Shown one piece after another: positions 41,509 to 50,300 of a stretch of 64,000 bases of DNA. Both the position numbers and the translations under genes were made by a program. Numbering within the stretch: position 1 is the stretch's first letter; each line of letters starts with the position of its first letter. The notes beneath the pieces are model-generated. The model ran no database searches and was not told where the DNA came from. It was given only the letters and a program-made list of their open reading frames with translations. This DNA comes from Histidinibacterium lentulum. Lineage in GTDB: Bacteria > Pseudomonadota > Alphaproteobacteria > Rhodobacterales > Rhodobacteraceae. The stretch is taken from contig NZ_ML119082.1 in the NCBI RefSeq assembly GCF_003789055.1, positions 186,001-250,000 of the forward strand, in the 5' to 3' direction.

Positions 41509-42406
41509 GGGCCACCTGCCAGGCGGCATAGGCCGCGCCCCGCGCGCCGGTGGCATCGCCGCCCTCGGCGATGGCTATGCGGGGCACGGGAAAACCCGAG
41601 AGCTGCGCCCCGTGCAGCGCGGCTGTCAGATCCTCGGCCAGGCCCTCGATCTTCGACAGCCCGCCGCCGATCACCACCACGGCAGGGTCCACGACGCAGA
41701 CGAGCGTCATCAAAAGCTCCGCCGCGAACCGGCACCAGAGACCCCAGACTCGCGCCGCCTCCGGGTCGGTCGCCTTCGCCGCCGCGATCTCGGGCGGGGT
41801 CATGGCGCGCCCCGTCAGCGCCTCTGCGATCCGCGTCATGCCGGGGCCCGCCACATAGGTCTCCACGCAGCCCAGGCGCCCGCAGCCGCAGCGCACGACC
41901 GGCAGGCCATGCTCCGCCACCAGATGCGCGGGCGCCGCCATGTGGCCGAACTCGCCGCCCACGCCCGAGGGGCCTTCCACCAGTCGGCCCTCCACCGCCA
42001 CGCCGCCGCCCACGCCCGTCCCGAGGATCAGCCCCACGGCCGGCGAGGCGCCGCGCGCCGCGCCGAAGACGGCCTCCGACAGGGCCAGCGCGCGGCAATC
42101 GTTGACATAGGTGACGGGCCGCCCCGCAGCCGCCGCGATATCGGCGGGAAAGGGCCGCCCGGTAACGGGCAGGTTCGCCGCCAGCGCCTCTCCGGTGCCC
42201 AGGTTGATCAGCCCCGCGCCGCCCACGCCCACCGGTCCCGCGCCTGTCCTGCCGGAGGCCCAGCGCACATGCTCGGCCACCAGCGCCACCAGAGCGTCAT
42301 AGTCCTTGGGCGTGTCGTCACGGCGGCCTTCGACCCGACGCCATCCCGCGTCGAACACCTGCGTCTCGATCTTCGTGCCCCCGAGATCGAGCCCCGCGGC
42401 GATCAT
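41501..42406 (-). CDS. nagK: ROK-family N-acetylhexosamine kinase
   Basis: A 301-residue ROK kinase. N-terminal AGLDLGGTKIETQVFD binds phosphate; GGEFGHM is the ROK sugar/catalytic region; CGCGRLGCVETYVAG (CxCGxxGCxE) is the structural zinc site. The start at 42406 overlaps the AgaS-like gene stop (ATGA). It should phosphorylate free GlcNAc or GalNAc released inside the cell by the GH20 enzyme, which fits a transport system without phosphotransfer. GlcNAc or GalNAc preference is open. Confidence 0.88.
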   Translation of the reverse strand: MIAAGLDLGGTKIETQVFDAGWRRVEGRRDDTPKDYDALVALVAEHVRWASGRTGAGPVGVGGAGLINLGTGEALAANLPVTGRPFPADIAAAAGRPVTYVNDCRALALSEAVFGAARGASPAVGLILGTGVGGGVAVEGRLVEGPSGVGGEFGHMAAPAHLVAEHGLPVVRCGCGRLGCVETYVAGPGMTRIAEALTGRAMTPPEIAAAKATDPEAARVWGLWCRFAAELLMTLVCVVDPAVVVIGGGLSKIEGLAEDLTAALHGAQLSGFPVPRIAIAEGGDATGARGAAYAAWQVAHG

Positions 42407-43494
42407 CGCGGGGCCACCGGATAGAGCGTGACGCCCGACACGACGCGGCTCAGCGTGCCCTCCCCCGCGAAGGGATCGTCCACGTCGAGCCCCATGCGCG
42501 CGGACCAGGCCGCGCCCAGCACCTGCGCCAGCGCCACCGACAGCGGCACGCACCAGACATCCGCCAGATCGAGGCCCGGATCATGCTCCGCCTCCGGTCC
42601 CACGGTGGCGAGACCCGCGCCGGGATACTGCCGGGCCAGCTCGTCGATCAGGTCCGCCTCGTACTCCTGCGCGGGGGTCTCGCGGCTGGTGAAGAGCACG
42701 ATCCGCGTGCCCGGGGTGACGAAGCTCTTGGGCCCGTGGCGGAACCCGAGGGTGGAATCCCACAGCGCCGCCGTCTGCCCGGCGGTCAGTTCCATCACCT
42801 TCAGCGCGGCCTCGCGTGCGGCATAGGCCATGGCGCCGGTGCCGAGGAAGACGATCCGCTCGGGCGGCGCTGTGTCACGGGCCAGCGCGGCATAGGCCGG
42901 CAGCATCCGCTCCAGCGCCTCGGCCAGCTTTGGCAGGGGGTTCTCGGGTGGACGCGCGTCGAAGAGGGCGAGCGCCGTCAGGAGCATCGTGGAAAAGCTC
43001 GAGGTCATGGCGAAGCCCGCATCGTGCGTGGCCTCGGGCAGGACGACGACACCACAGGGCCCCGGCGCCTCGCGTTTCGCCAGCGCGCCCTTCGGGTTGC
43101 AGGTGATGTTGAGCCGGGGCGCATCGGGTGCCAGCACGTCGAGCGCGTCGAGCGCGCCCAGAGTCTCGGGGCTGCCGCCGGAGCGGCCGAAATTCACCAC
43201 GAGCGGCGTGATCCCCTCGCGCAGGAAGGCATGAGGCCGGCTCACGAGGTCCGTGGTGGGCACCGACCGCAGCCGCAGGCCGCCCTGCCCCTCGAGCCCG
43301 GCGCAGATAATGTCGCCGAGAAAGGCCGAGGTGCCGGCGCCGCAGAGCCAGACCTCCTCCACCTCCAGCGTGGCGATCCAGTCGCGCACCTCCCTCGGGT
43401 CGAATTCGTCAGCCCAGTCGCGCCAGATGCCGGGCTGGGCGTGGATTTCGCGCCAGGTCGCCCAGCGGGCCAGGGTCTCGCCATCGGCACTCAT
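42403..43494 (-). CDS. agaS: AgaS-like SIS-domain galactosamine-6-phosphate deaminase/isomerase
   Basis: A 363-residue double-SIS protein. WLCGAGTSAFLGD, FGRSGGSPETLGALDALD, THDAGFAMTSSFSTMLLTAL and WDSTLGFRHGPKSFV are characteristic of AgaS rather than of GlmS isomerase domains. AgaS converts galactosamine-6-phosphate to tagatose-6-phosphate plus ammonia. It overlaps its neighbours on both sides by four bases. Confidence 0.87.
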   Translation of the reverse strand: MSADGETLARWATWREIHAQPGIWRDWADEFDPREVRDWIATLEVEEVWLCGAGTSAFLGDIICAGLEGQGGLRLRSVPTTDLVSRPHAFLREGITPLVVNFGRSGGSPETLGALDALDVLAPDAPRLNITCNPKGALAKREAPGPCGVVVLPEATHDAGFAMTSSFSTMLLTALALFDARPPENPLPKLAEALERMLPAYAALARDTAPPERIVFLGTGAMAYAAREAALKVMELTAGQTAALWDSTLGFRHGPKSFVTPGTRIVLFTSRETPAQEYEADLIDELARQYPGAGLATVGPEAEHDPGLDLADVWCVPLSVALAQVLGAAWSARMGLDVDDPFAGEGTLSRVVSGVTLYPVAPR

Positions 43495-44507
43495 GTGGTC
43501 TGTGTCACTTTCGCCAGGGTTTCGGGCGTGTCCGGGTCGAGGCCCAGCGCGAGGGCGGTCTCCAGCGCGACGGGATAAAGCAGCGCCAGCAGCACCGCGG
43601 CGGCGGCCGCGGGGGCCAGCCCGCTCAGGCCGACATCCGAGGGCCGGATGCGGATCACCTCGGCCCGGCCTTCGCGCAGCCGCGCCTCGGCGGTGTCGAG
43701 GCTCGATTGCACGCTCTCGAGCCCGGTGTCGAGCAGCAGCACCGTCAGGGGCTTCGTCACCAGTTGCAGGGGGCCGTGCAGGACCTCCGAGGCGGAATAG
43801 GCCTCGGCATGGACGGCGCAGCATTCCTTGAGCTTCAGCGCGATCTCGTGGGCCGCGCCATAGCCCGTGTCCCGCCCGATCACATAGACATGGGGGCTGC
43901 GCAGCAGCGCCGCGCGGATCGCCGCCGCCTGCGGATGGGGCGGAAGGCCCCCCGTCACTGCCTCCGCCGAGGCGCGGGCGCGGTCGGCGTAGGAGGGCGA
44001 CAGCGCGGCGAGGAGCGCCATGCCCGCGCCGATGGAGCCGATCACCGTCTTGGTGGCCGGGACCGCGCGCTCCTCCCCCGCGCCGATGGGGAGGGTGGCA
44101 TGGGCCTCCGCCTCCACCGGGGAGCCTGCGCGATTGGTCAGCGCCACCACCGTGGCCCCCCGCGCCTTCGCCCCTCGGGCGGAGCGGACGAGATCCTCGG
44201 AGGCGCCCGACTGGGAGATCATCAGCACGCCGCAGCCCTCCAGATCCACGCCCTCGCCGATGGAAAAGACCGAGGGCGGAAGCGAGGTCATCGCCCGCCC
44301 CGTTTCGCGCATCACCTCGTAGGACAGGACGTTCGCCGCCGCATCGGACGAACCGCGCGCCACCGTGTAGAAGGCCCGCGCCCCGTCGAGCCCGAGGCCC
44401 GCCAGCGCCGCGCGATGGTCCGCCCCCGCCGCGCGGGCGAAGACGCCCGCGGCCTCGGCGGCCTCGGCGGCCATCAGCGCGCCCGGCTGTTTGCCCGCAT
44501 CGCCCAT
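43491..44507 (-). CDS. SIS-domain glucosamine-6-phosphate deaminase (NagB-II type)
   Basis: A 338-residue protein with two SIS folds like the isomerase half of GlmS but no glutaminase domain. LMISQSGASEDLVRSARGAK and HAEAYSASEVLHGPLQLV are the sugar-phosphate sites. NagB-II enzymes replace hexameric NagB in many alphaproteobacteria and deaminate GlcN-6-P to fructose-6-phosphate. The ATG at 44507 overlaps the preceding stop by one base (TGATG). Confidence 0.87.
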   Translation of the reverse strand: MGDAGKQPGALMAAEAAEAAGVFARAAGADHRAALAGLGLDGARAFYTVARGSSDAAANVLSYEVMRETGRAMTSLPPSVFSIGEGVDLEGCGVLMISQSGASEDLVRSARGAKARGATVVALTNRAGSPVEAEAHATLPIGAGEERAVPATKTVIGSIGAGMALLAALSPSYADRARASAEAVTGGLPPHPQAAAIRAALLRSPHVYVIGRDTGYGAAHEIALKLKECCAVHAEAYSASEVLHGPLQLVTKPLTVLLLDTGLESVQSSLDTAEARLREGRAEVIRIRPSDVGLSGLAPAAAAAVLLALLYPVALETALALGLDPDTPETLAKVTQTT

Positions 44508-45646
44508 CAGCGTGCTCCCTGTCCGTCGAAATCGGCCCAGATCGGCGCGAGGTCCACCACCTGCCCTGTCTCCCGCGCCGTGTCGAGCGCCAGCGCCGCC
44601 ACGCCCGCCACCAGCGCATCGGTGATCGAGACGGGCAAGGCGTCCGTCTCCTCGCGCAGGAAGGCCGCAAGATCCTCGCACATCAGGTGATCCGCCCCGT
44701 AGTGATGCCCCTGCCCCGCGCGGGGGCCTTTCGTATAGTCGTGGTCGGCGTGGCGTGTTCCGTTCCGGCGGGTGATCTTCAGGAATCCGCGCACGAAATC
44801 GCCCTCGGCCATGCCGTGGGTGCCCATGACGCAGAACCGCCGGTGTTCATCCGGCACGTTGAGATTGGTGTGAAAGGCGAGGCTCGCGCCGGTCTCGTAG
44901 CTCAGCAGAGCGGTCTGCCAGTCGATGATGTCCCCGTCCGATCGGAACGGATCGTCGGTCGACTCCCAGACGCTCTTCTTGACGTGGAAGATCTCCGCCT
45001 CCTCGTTCGAGGCGGGCGCGTTCGCCGGCACGAAGGATTTCCGCCCGCCGAAGCTGGCGACCCTGGAAGGCCGCGATCCGGTGATCATGTTGTAGAGGTC
45101 CAGATCGTGGCAGCATTTCTCCAGCATGAAGCCGCCCGAATGCCCGGTCTTGCGCCGCCAGTCGCGCATGAAGAAGGCGCCATGGTAGGGCCCGATATGC
45201 TCGTTCGCCTCGAGCGAGACGACATCGCCCAGCACACCTTCGGCCAGCGCCGTGCGCAGGTCGACCATGTGCTGCGAATAGCGCAGCACGAGACCCACCA
45301 TGACGCGTTCAGGCCCGTGTTTCGCCAGCAGCGCCGCCAGCTCCATGGTCTCGGCGATGGACACGACAACGGGCTTCTCGGTGAAGATGCGCGGCACGCC
45401 CGCTTCCAGCCCCTCGCGGATCTGCGCGAGGTGGAACTCGTTGGGCGAGCCGACGAAGAAAAGGTCGGGCTGCGTCTCCGCCAGCATCTCCCTCACCGAG
45501 GGATAGCGCGGCATCTCGGGCAGCTTGTCGAGGAAGGTGGGCTGCGGGTCGAAATACCCGACCAGCTCCGCCTCCGGCATGATCTCGAGAAGCGTGTTCA
45601 GCACCATGGCGGAGCGCAGGCCCGCGCCGGAAAGGGCGATCTTCAT
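44507..45646 (-). CDS. Gfo/Idh/MocA family NAD(P)-dependent oxidoreductase
   Basis: A 379-residue Rossmann-fold dehydrogenase. The N-terminal ALSGAGLRSAMVLNTLLEI binds the cofactor; TEKPVV (about residue 95) carries the conserved Lys of the family, and LEKCCHDLDLYNMI has the His/Asp usually found in the active site. No signal peptide. It precedes the two SIS genes in the operon, so it acts on an amino sugar or derivative; some Gfo/Idh-like proteins are NAD-dependent alpha-N-acetylgalactosaminidases (GH109), one possibility worth noting. Substrate not determinable. Confidence 0.85.
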   Translation of the reverse strand: MKIALSGAGLRSAMVLNTLLEIMPEAELVGYFDPQPTFLDKLPEMPRYPSVREMLAETQPDLFFVGSPNEFHLAQIREGLEAGVPRIFTEKPVVVSIAETMELAALLAKHGPERVMVGLVLRYSQHMVDLRTALAEGVLGDVVSLEANEHIGPYHGAFFMRDWRRKTGHSGGFMLEKCCHDLDLYNMITGSRPSRVASFGGRKSFVPANAPASNEEAEIFHVKKSVWESTDDPFRSDGDIIDWQTALLSYETGASLAFHTNLNVPDEHRRFCVMGTHGMAEGDFVRGFLKITRRNGTRHADHDYTKGPRAGQGHHYGADHLMCEDLAAFLREETDALPVSITDALVAGVAALALDTARETGQVVDLAPIWADFDGQGAR

Positions 45647-45896
45647 GGGTGTCTTTCTTGGGTCCTGGAGGTTCGGGCGATGAGCGCGAAGCCCTGGCGG
45701 GGCTCCTGGGCCTTACCAGCGCGGCAATGGCCTGTCGTGGGCGGAAGCGCGACGTAACGACGGGCAACCCCCGGCCGCGGCTGGGGGTGAAGCCCCCGCC
45801 GTCGGGCCGCAGGCCCGCCTCCGGCGGGACGGGGACGGTCGGGGGCTGCCCGGCGTGCCGCCGGGCGGGACATATGGCCGGTGCTGTGCGCCCCCA
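45647..45896. repeat. Palindrome-rich intercistronic gap
   Basis: Between the ATPase gene and the Gfo/Idh gene, 45764-45852 holds nested GC-rich inverted repeats: CAACCCCCGGCC at the left is roughly complementary to GGTCGGGGGCTG at the right, with an inner GGGGG TGAAG CCCCC hairpin. They could be degenerate REP-like units and may reduce downstream expression within the operon. No gene is seen here. Confidence 0.6.
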
Positions 45897-46997
45897 TCAC
45901 GCCACCAGCGCCGGCGCCTCGCGCCGCCGCGCCACGCGGCCCCGCGCGTCGAAGAGATGGCAGTCCTTGGGATCGGCGATCAGTTCCACCTGCATCCCCG
46001 TCCGCACCGCCGCATCCCCGTCGAGCGCCGCGCAGACCTTCGGCACCGGGCCGAGCCGGCCGTAGGTCATGCAATGCCCGCCCAGCCGCTCCAGCACGGT
46101 GATGTCGAGCCTCAGCCCCCCCGGCCCCAGCGCCAGGTCCTCGGGCCTGATGCCCACCTCCACCCGGTCGCCCGCCGAGAGCCCCGCACCCTCTACCGGC
46201 AGGGCCAGCACCGGCCCGCCGTCGATCTCCACCCCCACCCCGGTACCGTCGGCACCCTTCACGACGCCGGGCAGGAAGTTCATGTTCGGCTGGCCGATGA
46301 AGCCCGCCACGAATTTCGTCGCCGGATGGTGGTAAAGCTCCATCGGCGCGCCGAACTGTTCGACCCTTCCGCCGTTCAGCACCACGATCCGGTCGGCCAT
46401 GGTCATCGCCTCCACCTGGTCGTGGGTGACATAGACCATGGTGGCGTCGAGCTGCTTGTGCAGCTGGCTCAGCTCCACCCGCATGTCCCCCCGCAGGGCG
46501 GCGTCGAGGTTCGAGAGGGGTTCGTCGAAGAGGAATATCCGCGGCTCGCGCACGATGGACCGGCCGATGGCCACGCGCTGCCTCTGCCCGCCGGAGAGCT
46601 GCCCCGGCTTCAGCTTCAGCTTGTCCGTCAGCTGCAGGATGCCCGCCGCCTTCTCCACCTTGGCGCGCAGCTCGGGGTCGGGCAGCTTCGCCACCCGCAG
46701 CGGAAAGGCGATGTTCTCGAACACGCTCAGATGCGGGTAGAGCGCGTAGGACTGGAACACCATGGAGATGCCCCGATCGAGCGGATGGGCGTCGCTGACA
46801 TCCGCGCCGTCGATGACGATGCGGCCCTTGGTGGCCTCCTCCAGCCCCGCGATGATCCGCAGGAGCGTGGACTTGCCGCAGCCCGAAGGCCCGACGAAGA
46901 CCACGAACTCGCGGTCGCGCACGCTCAGGTGAATGTCGTGGAGCACCCGCGCGGAACCGAAGCTCTTGTCGATATGCTCGAGATCGAGAGTGGCCAT
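45897..46997 (-). CDS. MsmK/UgpC-type sugar ABC transporter ATPase
   Basis: A 366-residue ATPase of the MalK/UgpC class. Walker A GPSGCGKS (36-43), the signature LSGGQRQRVAIGR, Walker B IFLFDEPLSNLD, switch His in VYVTHDQ; the C-terminal third is an OB-fold TOBE domain (IGRPEDLALG-like). It energises the two permeases encoded further upstream. A UgpC-type ATPase located with its own permeases suggests a dedicated rather than shared ATPase. Confidence 0.92.
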   Translation of the reverse strand: MATLDLEHIDKSFGSARVLHDIHLSVRDREFVVFVGPSGCGKSTLLRIIAGLEEATKGRIVIDGADVSDAHPLDRGISMVFQSYALYPHLSVFENIAFPLRVAKLPDPELRAKVEKAAGILQLTDKLKLKPGQLSGGQRQRVAIGRSIVREPRIFLFDEPLSNLDAALRGDMRVELSQLHKQLDATMVYVTHDQVEAMTMADRIVVLNGGRVEQFGAPMELYHHPATKFVAGFIGQPNMNFLPGVVKGADGTGVGVEIDGGPVLALPVEGAGLSAGDRVEVGIRPEDLALGPGGLRLDITVLERLGGHCMTYGRLGPVPKVCAALDGDAAVRTGMQVELIADPKDCHLFDARGRVARRREAPALVA

Positions 46998-47015
46998 CCC
47001 CGCCTCCTTCTGGGT

Positions 47016-47042
47016 GGGGACGGGCCAGAGCGGCCCGCCCCC
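47016..47042 (-). promoter_or_regulatory. Intercistronic hairpin after the sugar-binding-protein gene
   Basis: On the minus strand an 11-bp stem (47016-47026 with 47032-47042, including one G.U pair) with a five-base loop separates the binding-protein stop from the ATPase start. It lacks a T-run. Like the hairpin after agpA, it likely stabilises the upstream message so that binding protein is made in excess. Confidence 0.6.
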
Positions 47043-47051
47043 AAGCTTCGC

Positions 47052-48269
47052 TCAGAGCGCCGCGTCGAGTTCCTCGCCGGCGATCGTCACCAGATTGTCG
47101 ACCGTGTCTTCCTGCAGAAGGATGCCCTGCACCATGTTGGTGAAGACCGACTGCAGCGACTTGAAGTCCTCCACCAGCGGCTCCGGGCCGCCGGCCTCGA
47201 TGCCTGCGACGAAGACCTGCCAGAACTCGTCGCCCTCGTAGAAGGGCGCGTCGAAGCCCAGCGCGGCATAGTCGAAGATCGGCGTCAGCCCCCAGGTCAG
47301 GTCGAGGTCGTACTGCGCCTCGCCAGAGGCCAGCGCCCGGGCCAGCTCGTGTGCAAGCTCCTCGTGGCCGGAGCCGGAGAAGACGACGAGGCTGTCGGTG
47401 ATCAGGATCGTGCCGCTGTCGCCGTTCGGACCCGCGGGCACGGGGGCGACAAGCTGGGTGATGTCCTCGTTGTGCTGCCCGCGGCCCCAGGGGCCCTGGA
47501 CATACATGCCGATCTGACCGTCATTGAAGAGGTCGCGCAGCTGGTCGCGCTCCCAGGCGGTCGGGCCCTCCTGCGCCACCTCGGCCAGACGGCCGTAGAA
47601 CTCCAGCGTCTGCCGCGTGGCCTCGCTGTCGAGCATGTTCTCGCCGGTCTCGGTGTCGATGACGACGCCGCCGTTCGAGTAGAGGTAGTTCAGGAACTGG
47701 TGCATCGTGTTGTCGAAGTCTTTGCCGGCCAACCCGATGCCTGCCGCGTCGGTGTTGTCGTCGATCATCTTCGCCATCTCGTACATCTCGTCCCAGGTGC
47801 CGGGCGCGGTGCACTCGCCGCCCGCTTCCTCCACGAGGTCGCAATTGATGTAGAGCGCCTTCGTCGAGAAGGCGTGCGGATAGCCCCAGCGCGTGCCCTC
47901 GATGGTCACGGTGTCGAGAACGCCGGGCCAGTAGGCGCCTTCCAGCTCCTCGGGGATCTCGGCGGGCACGATCAGCCCGTTGTTGGCAAGCTGGCGCAGG
48001 GTGCGGCTGCCCATGTAGGCGATGGACGGCGGATCGCCCGCGGCCGCGAGCGTCAGCGACTTGTCCTGGCAGGTGCCCCACGGCACGGCTTCCATGTTGA
48101 CGGTGACGCCCTCGCGCTCGGCCACGAAGGCGTCGATCACCGCCTGGTCGGCCTCGCGCACCTCGCCGCCGCACATGATGAAATGGATCTCGGTCTCCTG
48201 GGCCAGGGCCGGCAGCGCCGTGCCCCCCAGAAGGATCGCCCCGATCCCCAGCGTCTTAAGTCCGTTCAT
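47052..48269 (-). CDS. Extracellular sugar-binding protein, family 1
   Basis: A 405-residue SBP family 1 protein, with signal peptide (LKTLGIGAILLGGTALPALAQ). The mature part shows EIHFIMCGGEVREADQAVID, AAAGDPPSIAYMGSRTLRQL and GQIGMYVQGPWGRGQHNEDI, usual for sugar-binding proteins. The operon's enzymes point to N-acetylhexosamine oligosaccharides such as chitobiose. The gene lies 27 bases downstream of the second permease. Confidence 0.9.
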   Translation of the reverse strand: MNGLKTLGIGAILLGGTALPALAQETEIHFIMCGGEVREADQAVIDAFVAEREGVTVNMEAVPWGTCQDKSLTLAAAGDPPSIAYMGSRTLRQLANNGLIVPAEIPEELEGAYWPGVLDTVTIEGTRWGYPHAFSTKALYINCDLVEEAGGECTAPGTWDEMYEMAKMIDDNTDAAGIGLAGKDFDNTMHQFLNYLYSNGGVVIDTETGENMLDSEATRQTLEFYGRLAEVAQEGPTAWERDQLRDLFNDGQIGMYVQGPWGRGQHNEDITQLVAPVPAGPNGDSGTILITDSLVVFSGSGHEELAHELARALASGEAQYDLDLTWGLTPIFDYAALGFDAPFYEGDEFWQVFVAGIEAGGPEPLVEDFKSLQSVFTNMVQGILLQEDTVDNLVTIAGEELDAAL

Positions 48270-48296
48270 CGCTTTAGCTCCCTGTTGGTGGACTGG

Positions 48297-49139
48297 TTAT
48301 TCCTTGACCGCGCCCGCGGTCAGACCCGCGACGAGGTATTTCTGCAGAAAGAGGAAGATGATCATCACCGGCAGCACGCCCGTGAGGGATGCGGCCATCA
48401 TCTCGTTCCAGGTCACGTCCTGATAGCCGATGAACTCGAAGAGCCCCGCCGGCAGCGGCTGGTATTCCCGCACCTGGTTGAAGGTGATGGCGAAAAGGAA
48501 CTGCTGGGCATAGGCGCCGATGAACACGGCGACGCCCACCACGATCAGCCCTGGCACCGCGAGCGGCAGCACGACCCGCCGCAGCGTATAAAGGCGGCTG
48601 GCGCCGTCCACATACGCGGCCTCCTCGAGCTCGCGCGGGATCTTCTCGAGGTAGGAGCGCAGCAGCCAGATGCCCGTCGGGATCAGGAAGGCCACGCCCG
48701 GCACGATCATCGCCCAGTAGGTGTTCAGAAGCCCGAGCGTGCGAAGCACCCTGTAAAGGGGGATGAGCAGGACCGCCCCGGTGAACATGTTCACGCCCAG
48801 AAACAGGCCGAGGCTCAGCGACTTGAACGGAAACTGGAGCCGCGCATAGGCATAGGCCGCCGGGATCACGAAGATCATCGTCAGAGCCGTGACCATTCCG
48901 GCGATGTAGACCGAGTTGAGGATGTAGCGCCCCAGGAGCGGCACCGTCTCCCACATCCGGCTGTAGGCGCCGAAATTGAACTCCTCGCTCCAGAACCGGT
49001 AGGGCGTGGAGCGCAGATGATCGAGCGGCCTGAGGCTGACCATGAACATCTCGACGAAGGGCAGAAGGATGAAGGTCAGGAAGACGGCCATCGCGGCGTA
49101 GATGCCGACGAGCTGCCACGGGGTATAGCGATCCATCAT
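48297..49139 (-). CDS. Sugar ABC permease, MalG type
   Basis: A 280-residue permease with about six helices; the EAA loop (ELEEAAYVDGASRLYTLRRVVLP) contacts the ATPase. It starts at the ATG at 49139, overlapping the stop of the first permease (ATGA); a second ATG follows immediately. Much longer open frames on this and the opposite strand here are shadows. Confidence 0.92.
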   Translation of the reverse strand: MMDRYTPWQLVGIYAAMAVFLTFILLPFVEMFMVSLRPLDHLRSTPYRFWSEEFNFGAYSRMWETVPLLGRYILNSVYIAGMVTALTMIFVIPAAYAYARLQFPFKSLSLGLFLGVNMFTGAVLLIPLYRVLRTLGLLNTYWAMIVPGVAFLIPTGIWLLRSYLEKIPRELEEAAYVDGASRLYTLRRVVLPLAVPGLIVVGVAVFIGAYAQQFLFAITFNQVREYQPLPAGLFEFIGYQDVTWNEMMAASLTGVLPVMIIFLFLQKYLVAGLTAGAVKE

Positions 49140-50083
49140 TCCTTGCCGCTCCCGTAATGGCGGTTCACCTTGTTGAGGAAGAAGAGGTAGATCAGGCTGA
49201 AGAGCGCCAGGAGGATCACGATCACCACCGCCCGCGCCGCGCCCTCGCCGAACTTGAAGTTGGCGATGGCGACCTTGTAGGTGTCGATGATCAGCGTCGT
49301 GGTGGCGCCGCGCGGGCCGCCCTCGGTGAGGATCCAGATGATCTCGAAGCTGTTGAAGGTCCAGATCGCGGATAGCAGCGCCATGGAGACGATCACCGGC
49401 ATGATCTGCGGGATGGTGATGCGGCGGAACCGGTACCAGCGTCCCGCCCCGTCGACCCAGGCCGCCTCGTAGAGGTCCTTCGGCACGCCCTGCATGGCGG
49501 CGAGGAAGAACAGCGTCACCATGGGCGTTCCCACCCAGACGTCGGCGACGATGGCGGAATAGAAGGCCGAGTTCCGGTAGGCGAGGAATTCGAACGGCCC
49601 GTCCAGCAGCCCGATTTGCTGCGCCACGCCCGACAGCAGGCCGAAATGCCCGTTGTAGAGCCAGAGCCAGCCGATCATCCCGATGGCGATCGGGATCACC
49701 CAGGGCGGCATCACGAGGATGCGGAACAGCGCCCGCCCCGGCACGGCAGCATTGAGCAACGTGGCGCCCGCAAGGCCGAGGATCAGCTTCAGCGACACCG
49801 AAAGCACCATCCAGAAGAAGGTCCGCCCCACAGTCTCGGCAAAGCGGCTGCTCTCCCAGAGGTCGCGGTAGTTCTCGAGCCCGACATAGCTTTCGCCGCC
49901 CAGGTTGGCGTCGGTGAGCGACAGGCGGAACGTCTCCACCAGTGGCCAGGCGACGATCACTCCGATGAAGATCATCGCCGGCGCGATCAGCGCCCAGGCG
50001 AACCAGCTTTCCGGCAGCCGCACCGCCCGCCGGGGCACGGCCCGGGGCGCGGCGTCGCTGGCGCGGTCTGCGATGTCGGCCAT
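49136..50083 (-). CDS. Sugar ABC permease, MalF type
   Basis: A 315-residue permease, first gene of the amino-sugar operon. The ATG at 50083 (MADIADRASDAAPR) with GGGAG upstream is preferred over a TTG at 50131. About six helices; the EAA-like loop reads DLYEAAWVDGAGRWYRFRRI. It pairs with the MalG-type protein. It faces gntR across a 217-base gap containing operator-like palindromes. Confidence 0.91.
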   Translation of the reverse strand: MADIADRASDAAPRAVPRRAVRLPESWFAWALIAPAMIFIGVIVAWPLVETFRLSLTDANLGGESYVGLENYRDLWESSRFAETVGRTFFWMVLSVSLKLILGLAGATLLNAAVPGRALFRILVMPPWVIPIAIGMIGWLWLYNGHFGLLSGVAQQIGLLDGPFEFLAYRNSAFYSAIVADVWVGTPMVTLFFLAAMQGVPKDLYEAAWVDGAGRWYRFRRITIPQIMPVIVSMALLSAIWTFNSFEIIWILTEGGPRGATTTLIIDTYKVAIANFKFGEGAARAVVIVILLALFSLIYLFFLNKVNRHYGSGKE

Positions 50084-50157
50084 GGCGGTCTCCCGGGCGA
50101 TGCGAATCCCTGCTTCCGAAGACGATACCAACGTCGCGCAAAAAAGCTACCAAAATA

Positions 50158-50175
50158 ATACCACTTTAATGGTAT
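50158..50175. promoter_or_regulatory. Candidate GntR operator 1
   Basis: ATACCA (50158-50163) CTTTAA TGGTAT (50170-50175), a perfect inverted repeat in the AT-rich promoter of the amino-sugar operon. A further copy of the half-site occurs at 50125-50130 (ATACCA), with a close variant TACCA at 50149-50153. Such sites fit the HutC-type GntR protein encoded next door. Confidence 0.7.
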
Positions 50176-50247
50176 CCGCATTTATCATTCGAAAACAGTG
50201 TATTGGTCGCGCCAACAAAGGTAGAGCTTGCACGGAACGTCGGGATT

Positions 50248-50258
50248 GGTATGATACC
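50248..50258. promoter_or_regulatory. Candidate GntR operator 2
   Basis: GGTAT G ATACC, a perfect 11-base palindrome 42 bases upstream of the gntR start. It has the same half-site as operator 1 and resembles the GGTnTnGACC style of NagR/DasR boxes, suggesting autoregulation of gntR and control of the divergent operon. Confidence 0.68.
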
Positions 50259-50300
50259 TCAAGACCAGTGGGCCTGGGCCATTGAACGCGGAGGAGAGCG

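Noticed and set aside
45855-49157. An 1100-codon open frame on the plus strand opposite the amino-sugar transporter genes
   Set aside because: It is antisense to four well-supported ABC genes, has a His/Arg/Gln-rich composition with no family resemblance, and arises from GC-rich third positions.
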